From: Ricordea florida
Taxonomy: Eukaryota > Cnidaria > Anthozoa > Corallimorpharia > Ricordeidae
Assembly (NCBI GenBank): GCA_949710005.1
Contig: OX453273.1
Location: 36,941,538-37,005,537, forward strand
Length of the DNA stretch: 64,000 nucleotides
Direction: 5' to 3'
Part shown: positions 1 to 11,020 of the stretch, piece by piece
How the letters are laid out: every line of letters starts with the position of its first letter
Numbering within the stretch: position 1 is the stretch's first letter
Program-made: the position numbers and the translations under genes
Notes under the pieces: model-generated
The model's database searches: none
Seen by the model: only the letters and a program-made list of their open reading frames with translations
Told to the model about the DNA's origin: nothing

Positions 1-97
1 TACGTCTTCTGCAATATCATACCAAGCTGTAGATGCTTCATAGAAATGAGTCAGAAAGGCTATAAAAATATGCAGCATTGTAACTGTTAGAGATGTA

Positions 98-2768
98 GTG
101 ATTCTTCATGGAACAAGTGCCAGAAAATTTCATAGCAGATTTTATCTGATGTTTGTGAATTCAAATATGGAGCAAACATCAATTCATCATCATGGATATA
201 GAAACAAAGAAGATAACAGCACTGGGAAAACCAAGAGTTTATCAGAAGCCCCATTTAATGGCATGAACCCAGGAAATTTTGTCAGTGTATCAACTTATTG
301 TATCAGTGGAAAAATTGTTACTCTACTTCCTGATGCCCATCAGGTAATTGTGAAAACATGGGGTTCAAGTTCCTCCTTCCAGTGCCTTCTCAGAAAGCAA
401 GGAGTTAAAACAGAAAAATTCACTCTATCAGAGCTGCGAAGATTAAAAATGATTGGGGCAGTTGATCAGGATGTGAAAGTTTGCTCTTTCATCGATATAG
501 ATTACTTTGTCCAGGTCCTTCAGAAATATGATCAACTAAACAACACTGAAAATGCTGCCAAAATTCAATTATTGCCACCCATTGACATTAGTGAAGCAGC
601 AAATAATGGAGATCAGGAAACATCAGCATCATCTAAAGAAACGAATGGTCAATCGCAGCCAGCATTCTCTCTTTCATTTACAGTTTTTGAGTTTCATGAA
701 GGAATGCAAGATCTTGTCTGTTTGTCTGAGGTTAAGAATGTCTTTGACAGTCATTATCGGAGGCCGGAACTTTTTTACCCTTTTTTAGAAAGTTTAAAAA
801 TATCAAAGGAAGTCATTGCAGTAGAAAACAGGCAGGCTCCTTTTGGTTGTGAATCAGATAAGGAAATGCAAAGATTGTTTATCACAAGAAAAGATGTTGA
901 GAGAATCGTGTGGTTTACGTCAGCTTTTCTTGATGTGGTTCTGCCTGAGATCACATGGAGTAGCACAGAGAAAGAGCCAAGTAATTTGGACACCCATGAA
1001 GAGGCCAATAAGCATACTAGGAAAATAAGCAAATCCTTGTCACCTTCCACTTCTTCTGATGAAGGTGATTTTGCTAATACTTATACACAGGCAGGATTTT
1101 TGGACCATTGTAATGACAGAGCAAAATCAGAGAAAGAAACTTCTGCATGCAATAGTTGTTTGTTTCAGGGGGAATCACAATCTTCTACCTCTAACTCATC
1201 CCAATTGTGTAATAGGAACACTTCATCATCATCATCTTTGTTATCATCATCATCATCGTTGTCGTCATTATCACTATCACCACTGATGTCAGTGCCAGTG
1301 ATTCGAACTTGCCAGGTGGATGGTAAGGTTGTTGTTTGCATCCCTGATCTTCATAAAATTGTCATTGAGCTGTATGGACAAAGCGTGCAAGTTGGGTATT
1401 ACATGCAAAGACTTGGCATTAACAGACACCGGTTTGAGAGTGTTCACCTAAAATGCCTAAAAGCCCACAATATCCTGAGCTCAAAAGCTACTGTCTGCAC
1501 CTACATTACAAAGAAGGATGCTGAAAGGCTGTTGAAAATGTATGATGAATGCAATGCTCAAAGCAAGTTGCACACTGTAAAGTGGAGTAAACCTATTTTT
1601 CTGGAAGAAGCTGTCCAGGCGACATCCACTGACCAAATTTCAGCCACAGAGGAAGAGAATCCCTTCCAGGAAACTGATCAAGATGAAATAAAGATTCTTA
1701 CATTCATAAATAACAAAAAAGTCTTTGTGTCCATGCCAGATGTTCACAGAGTTGTTCAGTTTTTAAATGGACAAAGTGTGCAGTTGCAGTACAATCTTGA
1801 CAAGCTTGGCATTGTCAAACACAAATTCTCTTACTCCCAGGTTTATAGATTGAAGGCCCTCGGCGGTCTCAAAAGAACCAGCATTTGTACGTTCATATCC
1901 AAAACCGATGTTGACAAACTGTTACAGTATTATGCTACATCAGAGACCAGGTCAAAGTTGGGACTCATTCAATGGGTGCCACCAATAGCATTGAATGATT
2001 CAAAACAAACTTTGATGCCAGTGAATACTGAGAACACCTGTGGCATCCTCACACCAGATGCCCTTCATTGTGAGTCTGGCAGAAGTGGTGATAATGCTGT
2101 CACCACCCCAGAGGATTACTCTTTATCCGACCTTTATAAAGCTTTTTTGGGTGATGATGTTGACACCATCAGTGGGTCCACCAACAACAAAGATCACCTG
2201 TCATTATCGTCATTGTGTAGCGCTGGAGACTCAAGTGAAGAGGCATCTAGTAACGATTGGGACAATGTGCTGCAATGTCCTGTAACAACGAATGATGTAA
2301 CTAGTGGCATTGTAACATGTGCCAGCATTGTCACCACAGTTGCACAGCCCAGCATTGATATTAAGGAGCGAGAATTGGTAATACCCCCAAGTCAGTACCT
2401 GCCAGTAAATTCACTGCAATCTGAAGTCTGTACAACTGAACTGGAAGTGGCCAATTGTACTGCTCAGGTATTTGGCATTGACCGCATCAGCTGTGGCATG
2501 CAATTGTACAGTTCCAATCCAAACAAGGAGGCTACATGCACTAGTCTGATGTGGTCACACCCACATTATCAACCTGTGTCAAGGCACAGTACCACAAGCA
2601 GCACTGCACAACTCTGTTGTAAACCACACATGAACACACATGGTACCATCACAAGTGTTCCATGGCAGACAACAAGTACTATACATGGCTGTCATTACCA
2701 TTCGCATGGCAGTGGTCAGCAACATATTGGAAGGAGTTATTTTTTGAATCCAGTTGCAACAAGGCGTG
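98..2768 (+). CDS. First large exon: four DHD-type repeats
   Basis: Counting from the Met at 98, the DHD-like repeats lie near residues 61-160, 194-287, 402-500 and 531-630. Each runs from a strand like 'GKVVVCIPDLHK' to a '(S/T)xxDxxxLL' helix. Repeats 1, 3 and 4 end in a 'PPI' or 'KPI' motif. Repeat 2 is the most diverged and ends 'PEITW'. A Ser-rich tract encoded by TCA repeats (residues about 375-392) separates repeats 2 and 3. After repeat 4 come about 260 residues of low-complexity Ser/Thr/His-rich sequence. The open frame runs on to 2797, but GTAAGA at 2769 is a good donor and the next exon continues in phase. Confidence 0.75.
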
Positions 2769-5700
2769 GTAAGATAATATTGTATTTTATGACTTGAGCA
2801 AAATACAGAGTGTATTTTATTCAAACATTCATTAACATTATTAATTATGGATTAGACACCTGTACACACATAAGCATCATTATTACAAATTCTCAAAAAG
2901 AAAGAAAGGAGCCAGCAAGATGATTAAAGCATCATGCTTCATGCTGCATGAATCTTCCAGGGCTTCAATTTCACGTACAAATCTGCAAATCGAGAGGTAC
3001 CCTTTAAAAATTTTGAGGAATTTCTTTGATACATTACTTATAAGTATTTTCAGGTTGTCACTGACAGTATGAAAAACAGTAGCACCTCTAGTACACTGAC
3101 TCTGAAAGTGAACTAACCATGTAGGATGTCAACATACTAGGCACTGGATCTGGGTATGTGTGTTTCAAGTCCTTGTTTATGCCCTGGCCTACGAGGCATA
3201 TCTTTATAATTTATGATGTTGGTTGTGGAAACATAGGATAGGTACATGTTTTATAATTATCTGCAATGCGAGTTTATATGCACTGCAACTATTAACATCT
3301 GTCTTACCATGTGCTGGCTAAAACAGATGAATGTTGCTTGGGCTGCAAAAGACCTTACAATAACTCAGATAGCGATGTTACCTCCTCCCAATCACAGACG
3401 AAACAGTATAAAGGTGAGATACTTATTATTAGCTAAAATTAATAAAAATGGTGTTCTATGAGAAATTCAAATTAAATAGAACCAAATGGTTGGACTGAAT
3501 GATAGTACTAGCAGTTTTGCTGTTCTTTAGATACCATACAGTAAATCCTCTTTGGAAAACAGTCCTAAGAAAATATGTGCACTAATTGGTTAGAATTCAT
3601 GTTTCTATAACTCATTATAGGTCACCACTAAATTTTCTCCGATTCTTATTGGTTTAAATTGATTATGTGACGCAATAGTGTTCATCCGTGAAGACACACT
3701 ATCAGCGCATAGTGCCCTTCTGAGGAAAATACCTGGATGGATAGTACCTGTCCATGAAAATGTGAATTTTTTGACAGTTATACCATAATTTTTAGGCAAT
3801 GTACGTTGCGAATTATTGAAATTTCAGGCTGTTTTTATGGATAAATATTTGATTGATCTGCATTTAGTGGGTTTTGACTGTTTTTCAACTGGCACACGGA
3901 AGAAAATTTAGTGGCGAACAATAAAGACAATTTAGAGTGTTTATGTCTCTGAACTATCGGTCCGATAGTTGCTCCTGGGAAATCTGATGTTCTTAAAACT
4001 AGCATATTTTCCCTCGAAGCTTCGCTTCTTGGGCAAATATTTGTTTTAAGAACATAAAATTTCCGTGGGGCAGCTATCAGCCGATAGTTCCTCAACAGAA
4101 ACACTCTGTTGTTTGAATAGAAACACAGAACTAGCACGAGCTGTTGACATAATGGTGACCCGACCAGAGAGATTTGTTATTTGTTGTTCTCCCAAACTTC
4201 CACTGGTGTTTCTTTAACTCCGTAGATTATTGTACATGTTTTCTATGTCTTAAATGTAGCTGGGTGGCTTATTCAAGGTACCAAGTCCATAATAACATTT
4301 GGGTGGCAAGTTCAATAGTGGGCTGGCTCATTGATTTAGCTGATTGCAGGATGTACAGTGTTTGGGTATTTTTTGTTTTGAAATTTTCTCACCCTCCTTT
4401 TACTGCTACACGAATCCTGAGCTCTAAGAATTAATACAATTTTTGAAATAAACCCACAGAAGAACTGGCTAATAGTCCATCGACAGTCTTGTAACATATG
4501 ATTTTATGTAAATTGTTCCAAATCAATGGTAGGATAACATCACGCACTGAACTGCTTAGATGTGAGTAAATCATAGTACTTAATTTCACCATAGAATATT
4601 GCATGATATTGTTAGCTTAATACATTTCTTCTTCTAGAGAGAAGTCGCTTATTAGAGGGGTCAGCTAATTTGAGGGGGTTTGCTCAATAGAGGATTTGTG
4701 GTAAATGCAAGGCTGCCATCAACTTTCTTATCCTTAGAGAGTTGTTATTTCCCCCTCCCCACCCCTCTTGATGATAGACTCATGGTTACCCTCAAGTATT
4801 CTCATATCAGAATAATTAACAATTATTCGCCTCAGGCTCGGTGATTATCGGTGAATATTCACCGATAATCACTGAGCCTGAGGCAAATAATTGTTTTAGT
4901 ATAAATACAAAGGTGATCATTTCAAAAAAGAAAAGAATTTTACAACACGAAAAAGTTTTATTTCATCAAAAGCGCGCCAAAGGCTGGCAGCCATTTTGTT
5001 CGTCGAGGTGATTATCGGCTAATAATCCGAGATAGCGAACCAATCAGAGCGCGCGATTTTGTATAATCACTAACATAATAATACTAACAGCAATTTGGCA
5101 GTGGTTACAGAGGACTTTGATCATGATTAGAAATGATGAGATCCATTTTGAGCTATAGACAGGAAGATTTTCCAGATTATGAAGTTAATTTATGGATTGC
5201 TGTTTGTCAGTAACAGCAATTATTATTAATATTATTGGAAGTAATGAGTTTTTCCCATGTACAGCTGATAGTGAAGATATGTTGAAGACACTTGAGCGCA
5301 AAGACATTGAAATGAAGTTTCTTTATGGTAAGTGTCTACATATCCTTGTGGCGATAGAAGTTAAAGTTTTGAGCTAAACATTGAGAGATCGTTTCACCAG
5401 GTAATCTGTGCGTACAGTGAGAAAAACGTAGAGAAAGTTATGTGCCATGTCAACAATCTTTGCTATCCTCAAAAGTTTCTCAAAACTCTTCAACAGTTTT
5501 GTCCTTCTAAAGATGTATTTTTGACATAATTATACTGTACACGAACGCTTTTTATTATATTTTGGTAGCCCACGCATAGTCCCGCCCAATGCGTAACCCC
5601 CCCCCCCCCCCCCCACTCCATGCCTTATCTATTAATTTTGTTGTTGAAAAATTTTTGCCTATGATTATTATTTAAAAGTTTTAATTTTAAAACACAAATA

Positions 5701-8700
5701 GCCCATAACAGCCAATCATCTTGATTCTCACCAGATGCTTATCAAGAAAACGTAAAACGCGAGAGAGAGCTAAGACAAGAAATTCAAAGGGAGTTGGACC
5801 AAGTCAAGGGTGAGTGAAGACTGCCATAGGGCAGACTGGGGACTGACATACGTATCTGAGGTAGAATCATACTTGAAGGTTTGAGGGATGCGGCTCACTT
5901 TGCCGTGAAGTTAAGCGAGGCTTCCATACCCTTTCGCTCTCAAGTTAACTGAAATAAGCAAAGTTAACGAGTCGTTTGGCGACAGCACTTTCATTGCCTA
6001 AATCCAGATTTCGAATTCGAAACCGACACATTAGCTATTTATAGTCGATGTTCTTTTGTTCTGTGTGCAAAAATAGCGACGTTCAGCTAATTTGGCTCTA
6101 GACTAAGGGAGAAAATCGGAGCGGGATGGAGAGTTGTACAGTATTCGCTGTTTTTCATTAGCCATATTTGAGTGCCAAACATTTGGCGGCAGAGAAGAAT
6201 AGTGGAATAAGAATAACGGAAATATTTTTTGTTGGAATAATTAAATAATGCCATTTTGTGGGGCGGAGTAACGGAATGACGACTTTCTTTGGAATAGATT
6301 ACATTGTCCCGAAGAAGTAGATTTTTTTTAAGTTCCCTTTTACTGGAATAATGGAACAACGAAAATTTCCTAGCACGAATAATGAAGTGATATGCACCCG
6401 ATTATTCCTCTTCACGCCCCTAGAAAATGTACAGAAATCCTATCTTTGCTTAATATGATTTGGGCAATGAAAACCCTATAAAGTACTTATCGGGAAGCTC
6501 GACGTTACCTCAGTAACTGACTTAGGGCGCGACTCGACAGAAATAATAATAATAATAATAAATGTATTTAGCACTGACGTACGAATTGGGGACACTGTAA
6601 AGCACAAATGAAATCAAAGCAAATCATATTAAATCAAATCAAATCAAATGTTCGTTTTTGTGGAGAGGGGAAAACTGGAGTATGACGCCGAGGTCGGGAA
6701 TCGAACCCGGGCCACATTGGTGGAAAGCGAGAGCTCTCACCACTGCGCCAAATCCTCTCCCCCAAATGAAAGCTGATCAAATTCCTGATACTCCGTGCCT
6801 CGGTGTACAGCGTTTTGCTAACGGGCGGTAAGTGGCATCTCTTTGGTGAAGATGCTGAAGTCGTTATTATGGACACCATGTTGGACTCGGGTCTACGTCA
6901 CTTATTCCCTGGCCCTTTCATTTGCCTGTTTACTGTTATTCTGCATTTAGCTGAACATTCTCATTTGTTCTTTGCAGCTTCCAATGCAGAACTTTTACAG
7001 AATGTACAGAGGAAAGAGTCTGAAATGAAAATTTTGCACGGTATGCGTAAAATATTTTCATGGGTTTTCCGAAATTTCCAAAGCCACAGCATCAGAGAAG
7101 CGTTTCCCTTACAACGTGATGGTGTGTTGCAAGTGAATTAGTTAATTCTGCGTCTAATTAAAGCTGATCTCCTCGCCTGCAAAGAGAAGACGTTTGGAGT
7201 TGCTCTATGAATTTTACTATTAGGGATCATACAGAGGACGCAAAAATAACCATGAATTTTTTCCCTCCCAGCACTCGACCTTGTTAAGATTTTGTCCCAC
7301 TTTCAGAATTTTAATCATCAAGCGACCAAGAACCTTTTTCTTTTGGGGACCGTTCATTTCTTACGAGGGAAGGTGGGGATTGGGGGGGTCATGTGAAATA
7401 TTTTAGCAATACTTTCCAAATCCGAAATTGACTTCTCTTTCTTTTAATGTGGGGGGGGGGAGGGGGAGTCATGCGAAAAAATTGGCAAGCTGAGGGGGAT
7501 CATACCATTATTAAATGGTACTTTCCGAATCACACCAAACCCCCCCGGTCTTCCCCCCCCCCCACCCTCATGAACGGTTCCTTGGGTGTCTTCGTTTCAC
7601 TTTTAATCTTTTTCCAATACTATAACTAAGGAAACCTGATATACAATAATCTAGAACATATTCTGTTTGTTGTCAGTACCGAGTCTGTCGTTTGAAAGGT
7701 CATTTCTAACGGTCAATCGCAGCACGTGCAATATTTAGTACACTGTGATAGATGTCTTTCAGTTCGGCACTGCCACTGCAGGCAAACTCGCAAAAAGCAG
7801 AATTCGAGTTCTCCCAATAGGAGTCGAACCTACTAACTTCTGGTTACAAGTTCAGACGCTCTAACACTGAGCTATAGGAGACTCGCGGGGGAAGTCAATT
7901 TAGTACATTGTTCCAATAAAAATACCAGGTCTGACATCATCTTTGTCATTACTATCATTATCATATGGTGGCAGCGTGGCCGAGTGGTTAGGGCGCTGGA
8001 CTTGTAATCTGGTCACGATTCCGGGTTCAATTCCCGTCCTGACCACTGCCTGGATATGTAGTACGGTGATCGCGAGTCTCAGATCCTTGACCACGCTTGT
8101 AAATAGCCTACTGGTCCGTCTCCCACCAGTTTGAGAATCTTAGAATCAAAGTTTATGTTCTGTTGTAATTAGTATTAGTAGGCGTGGAGCTAACGCGTGG
8201 AAGTACTGTCAATTTATTACATCCACTTTGAAATCACAGGTGATCCCTGCAATTTGATTGGCCCATAGCAGTGTGATTTTTTCACGAATCGCTCTAAGTC
8301 TCGTCTTGTTTTGTATTACTAATTAGGCCTATTAAATTGTGCAATTTCAAAACTGGATGTAATAAAGTGGTTATTGAACTTCGTGTTGTGCAATTTTGGT
8401 CTAAAATCATACTTGTGATTTAAAATTGAACTCGCGCTGCGCGCTCGTGTGATATTTGAATCACGCGTATGATTTCAGATCAAATTGCACTCCACTCAGT
8501 TCAATTAACATTATAAATCGTAATTTTTTTATTGTATTTTTTTTTTGTCTTTTCTAATAACCACTGCGCAAAACATTAAGTCACGTTATGTCATGATGTT
8601 TTCCAGAATAATTTTAATTTAATGTCTTTCTCATTATTCCTAGATTCATATAAACTCCAGATTGACTTGGAAAGAAATCAAAGAGTGGATTTAGAGCACG

Positions 8701-10780
8701 AGATTGCTGAATTAAAAGGTATGACACTTTGTTTATCTCTCGAAGGAAAGTGTTCATAATTATTGAGTGGACAAGCCTTTTACTGACGATGAACTGAGGA
8801 GGAGAATCGTGGAATTTCTTAGTTTTCCCCATGACAATTGCTTTTCAGTCAACGTTACCCGAGTAAAATGGTATGAAGCAGGAGCCCATTACCAGTAGTG
8901 TTCCTATGTGTTGGATAGCGTCCCCGGCACTGTATCAAATAAGGCTAATTTTAGAGCTTGTATTTCCCGCAAAACTCTCTTCAAGACAAGAAGACTAAGA
9001 AACATCAGGGGAATCTTGAGCACTTTTGCTAAAACTAGCCGAACGTAAATTTTCATGTATTCGCATTTATTTCTTCTTCCTCTACGGATATATTACAAAC
9101 TCGACAATGACCGTCTCCCAGTTGGTTTGATAGCTCAGTTGGTTAGAGCTTTGCACCGGTTTTGCATAGTCATGGGTTCGAATCTCCTTGAAGCCTGAAT
9201 TTTCTCAGGGGCTGGTTGGTCGAAGGCCGATTAGCGCTAAGCCAGGGTTAAATTTTAACCCGGGTTTCTTTTCGTCTTATTAAAAAGTATTTTCTCCGAT
9301 AACTTTGTCTTTTTTTGGAGCATACAATCATCAAATTTTATTCAAAAAGAATTATACTGAACGTGCTTTTTTAGCTCTCCTATCTGCATTTTTTTTTCTC
9401 TTTATTACTAAAGACACACAGAAGTAACTTACAATAATACACACGAAAATATACTTCCAACAATTCGTTACAATTCAAATTTCGCACTAACCCTGGGTTA
9501 CCTTAACCCTGCTTCGAACAACCTGGCCCAGAAAGCTCAAGTTGCTGGGGGCTCACATGAAAAATGCTCCACAAGAAAAAAATGAATATTAAATGAACAT
9601 CATGTTTACATTCGATTTAACAGAGTTTGTCTTCTTCACCTGAGAGTAGTCAAGCCTCTAGTGCCATTCCCCTGGCCAAGCCCCAGAGAATTTTGTTTAA
9701 TTAACAATTATTCGCCGAATCACTGAGCCTGAGGCAAATAATTGTTTTAGTATAAATACACAGGTGATTATTTCAAAAACAGAAAAGAAAAACATTTTAC
9801 AACACGAAACCATTTCATTTCATCAAAAGCGCGCGAACGACTGGCAGCCATTTTTGTTCGTCGAGATGATTATCGGCTGATAATCCGCGATAGCGAACCA
9901 ATCAGAGCGCGCGATTTTGTATAATCACCTGAGTATTTATACTAAAAAGAATTATACTGAATGTGCTTTTTAAGCTCTCGTATCTGCATTTAAATTTCGT
10001 TCTAACCCTGGGTTACCTTAACCCTGCTTCGAACAACCCGGCCCAGGTCTCATCTTCGCAACTGCTGAAGTTGCTCACGTAAGTGCGACGATCTTTCACT
10101 TATTAAACCTTCCTTGCGCAATTCACATATCTAGCCAACTCTGAACTGTGCACCTAACCCTCCCCTCCCCCAACCCAACAAGTTATTGCCCCCGCAGGGT
10201 TCCGGCCCAGAGGCCGGAACCCGAGGAGGCACCCTAATGTTCCCCGCGTAAATAAGAAGTATCGTATGGTCGTAGTGTTAGTATGCGAAAATTTTCTCGA
10301 TTTGACGAAAATAGGCGCGCACGGTGGTCCCGGTTAATTTTCAGCATGTGCGCCTGGCAACGAGTCGTCACGATTTCATTCCAAGCTTTCTTATTTCATT
10401 CCAAGCTATAATGTAAACCCATCCTAAACACGATATGTATGAGGATTTCCATTAACCCAAGAAACAAAGTGTGATAATTGACAAAACACAAACACAACAA
10501 GGAATTTGCACTCTCAAACGAAAACTACATTTCAAAGGTTCATAACAAATACATGGACAACCACATGCAGTCTTCATTCAGTTTTTACAAAGTCGGGGGC
10601 AGATTTAGTGACAACTATGACTAGTAGTAAGTTACACCTTCATTTCACATTCATTTCAAACGTTGATGTGTTAATTCATTTCCGCTTTAGTAAGATGTGT
10701 TTATCTTTCTTGAACCTTCTTTTCCAGGCAGATTTGGGATCATTGTCAAGACTCCTCCGATAAAGCAGGAACGGGTATAA
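98..10780 (+). CDS. Ski/Sno/Dachshund-like corepressor with four DHD repeats and a C-terminal coiled coil (spliced)
   Basis: Proposed exons: 98-2768, 3327-3413, 5265-5327, 5735-5809, 6978-7040, 8644-8718, 10728-10780 (stop TAA). Each junction has an AG acceptor and GT donor and every intron is phase 1, so the frame stays open to a terminal stop, giving about 1028 residues from 98 or 1005 from the Met at 167. The first exon carries four repeats resembling the Ski/Sno/Dac homology domain (DHD), with motifs such as CTYITKKDAERLL. The short exons encode a Cys-rich piece and then charged heptad-like helices, as in the Ski/Sno C-terminal coiled coil. The protein ends RFGIIVKTPPIKQERV, which contains a sumoylation-type IKQE. 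By family, Ski/Sno/Dac proteins are nuclear transcriptional corepressors; that role is inferred here. Four DHD copies is unusual. The true start may lie at 167 or in an upstream exon. The 3.4-5.2 kb intron could hide another exon. Confidence 0.72.
3950..4098. mobile_element. Small palindromic MITE
   Basis: 'GAACTATCGG...GATGTTCTTAAAAC' faces 'GTTTTAAGAACAT...CCGATAGTTCC', making a long imperfect hairpin in intron 2 of the Ski-like gene. Confidence 0.6.
4820..5075. mobile_element. MITE family 1, copy with a 37-bp perfect-type palindrome
   Basis: 4820-4893 is an inverted repeat of two 37-nt arms with no loop (centre GTGAAT/ATTCAC) and one or two mismatches. Then comes the family body: TTTTAGTATAAATAC, GTGATNATTTCAAAAA, 'GGCAGCCATTTTGTTCGTCG' and 'CAATCAGAGCGCGCGATTTT'. 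Related copies are at 9702-9946 and 56785-57079. It lies in intron 2 of the Ski-like gene. Confidence 0.8.
5265..8718 (+). CDS. Duplicated coiled-coil exon pairs of the Ski-like gene
   Basis: There are four exons: 63 nt (5265-5327), 75 nt (5735-5809), 63 nt (6978-7040) and 75 nt (8644-8718). The two 63-nt exons encode similar helices (DMLKTLERKDIEMKFLY and ELLQNVQRKESEMKILH). The two 75-nt exons each encode 25 residues (starting DAYQENVKRERELRQ and DSYKLQIDLERNQRV). The pattern is a tandem duplication of an exon pair. Vertebrate Ski is known for C-terminal tandem repeats of about 25 residues, which supports the family call. Confidence 0.72.
5597..5614. repeat. Poly-C tract (18 nt)
   Basis: Uninterrupted C run in intron 3 of the Ski-like gene. 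Confidence 0.95.
6680..6765 (-). mobile_element. tRNA-like SINE head
   Basis: Minus strand: 'TTTGGCGCAGTGGTGAGAGC' (A-box-like), then 'CCCGGGTTCGATTCCCGAC' (B box). It is in intron 5 of the Ski-like gene's neighbourhood (5.8-7.0 kb). A similar head occurs at 36.9 kb. No sign of an intact tRNA acceptor fold. Confidence 0.55.
7745..7888 (-). mobile_element. tRNA-Thr-like SINE (TGT anticodon region)
   Basis: Minus strand: 'CTATAGCTCAGTGTTAGAGC', anticodon loop with TGT, then 'GTAGGTTCGACTCCTATTGG'. Beyond the head lies 'GGCACTGCCACTGCAGGCAA', one unit resembling the 23-bp minisatellite at 51.7-52.2 kb. Confidence 0.6.
7968..8160 (+). mobile_element. tRNA-derived element with near-intact tRNA fold
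   Basis: 7970-8047 shows an acceptor (GGCAG/CTGCC), A box 'TGGCCGAGTGGTTAGGGC', an anticodon stem-loop with TGT, and B box 'CGGGTTCAATTCCCG'. The downstream body suggests a SINE rather than a working tRNA gene. A tRNA-Thr pseudogene is the alternative. Confidence 0.5.
8366..8565. mobile_element. 200-bp MITE
   Basis: Termini AGTGGTTATT and AATAACCACT are exact inverses, and the middle is an imperfect palindrome around 'CTCGCGCTGCGCGCTCG'. It lies just upstream of exon 6 of the Ski-like gene. Confidence 0.65.
9122..9197 (+). mobile_element. tRNA-like SINE head
   Basis: 'TGATAGCTCAGTTGGTTAG' (A box) and 'CATGGGTTCGAATCTCC' (B box) about 30 nt apart, without a clean acceptor stem. A similar head lies at 22.98-23.05 kb, inverted. 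Confidence 0.5.
9214..9522. mobile_element. MITE family 2 (GTTGTTCGAAG termini)
   Basis: It starts GTTGGTCGAAGGCCGATTAG and ends CTTAACCCTGCTTCGAACAAC, with subterminal AACCCGGGTTT/AACCCTGGGTTA. A further right-end piece lies at 9947-10039, and another copy at 58351-58576. Confidence 0.75.
9702..9946. mobile_element. MITE family 1, second copy
   Basis: It has the same body as 4820-5075, bounded by TTTTAGTATAAATACACAGG (about 9743) and its inverse CCTGAGTATTTATACTAAAA (ending about 9946). The left palindrome is shortened to 'CAATTATTCGCC...CAAATAATTG'. It sits inside MITE family 2 sequence, so it inserted later. Confidence 0.8.
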
Positions 10781-10795
10781 CCTACAAACGACTAC

Positions 10796-10822
10796 ATAAT
10801 AATAATAATAATAATAATAATT
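10796..10822. repeat. (AAT)n microsatellite
   Basis: Nine AAT units directly after the Ski-like stop codon. They begin an interspersed repeat that resumes at 12744, after the 1.7-kb insertion. Confidence 0.9.
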
Positions 10823-11020
10823 TAACATTTATATTGCGCAAAATACATGTGAATATTATCAAATGCGCATTACAAGTAAATTATCGTCATTACTAAGTTA
10901 TCGAAAATAACTAAAAATATTATACTAAACACTAATGTAATATAATAAAAAGCTAATCTAATAAAAATCTAATAAAAAGCTAATCTAAATAATATAATAT
11001 TAAATAGATTTAGGCCAGCC

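Noticed and set aside
7970..8047. A functional tRNA-Thr gene
   Set aside because: The fold is nearly complete, but there are acceptor mismatches, a SINE-like body, and several similar heads in the window. A SINE or pseudogene is more likely.
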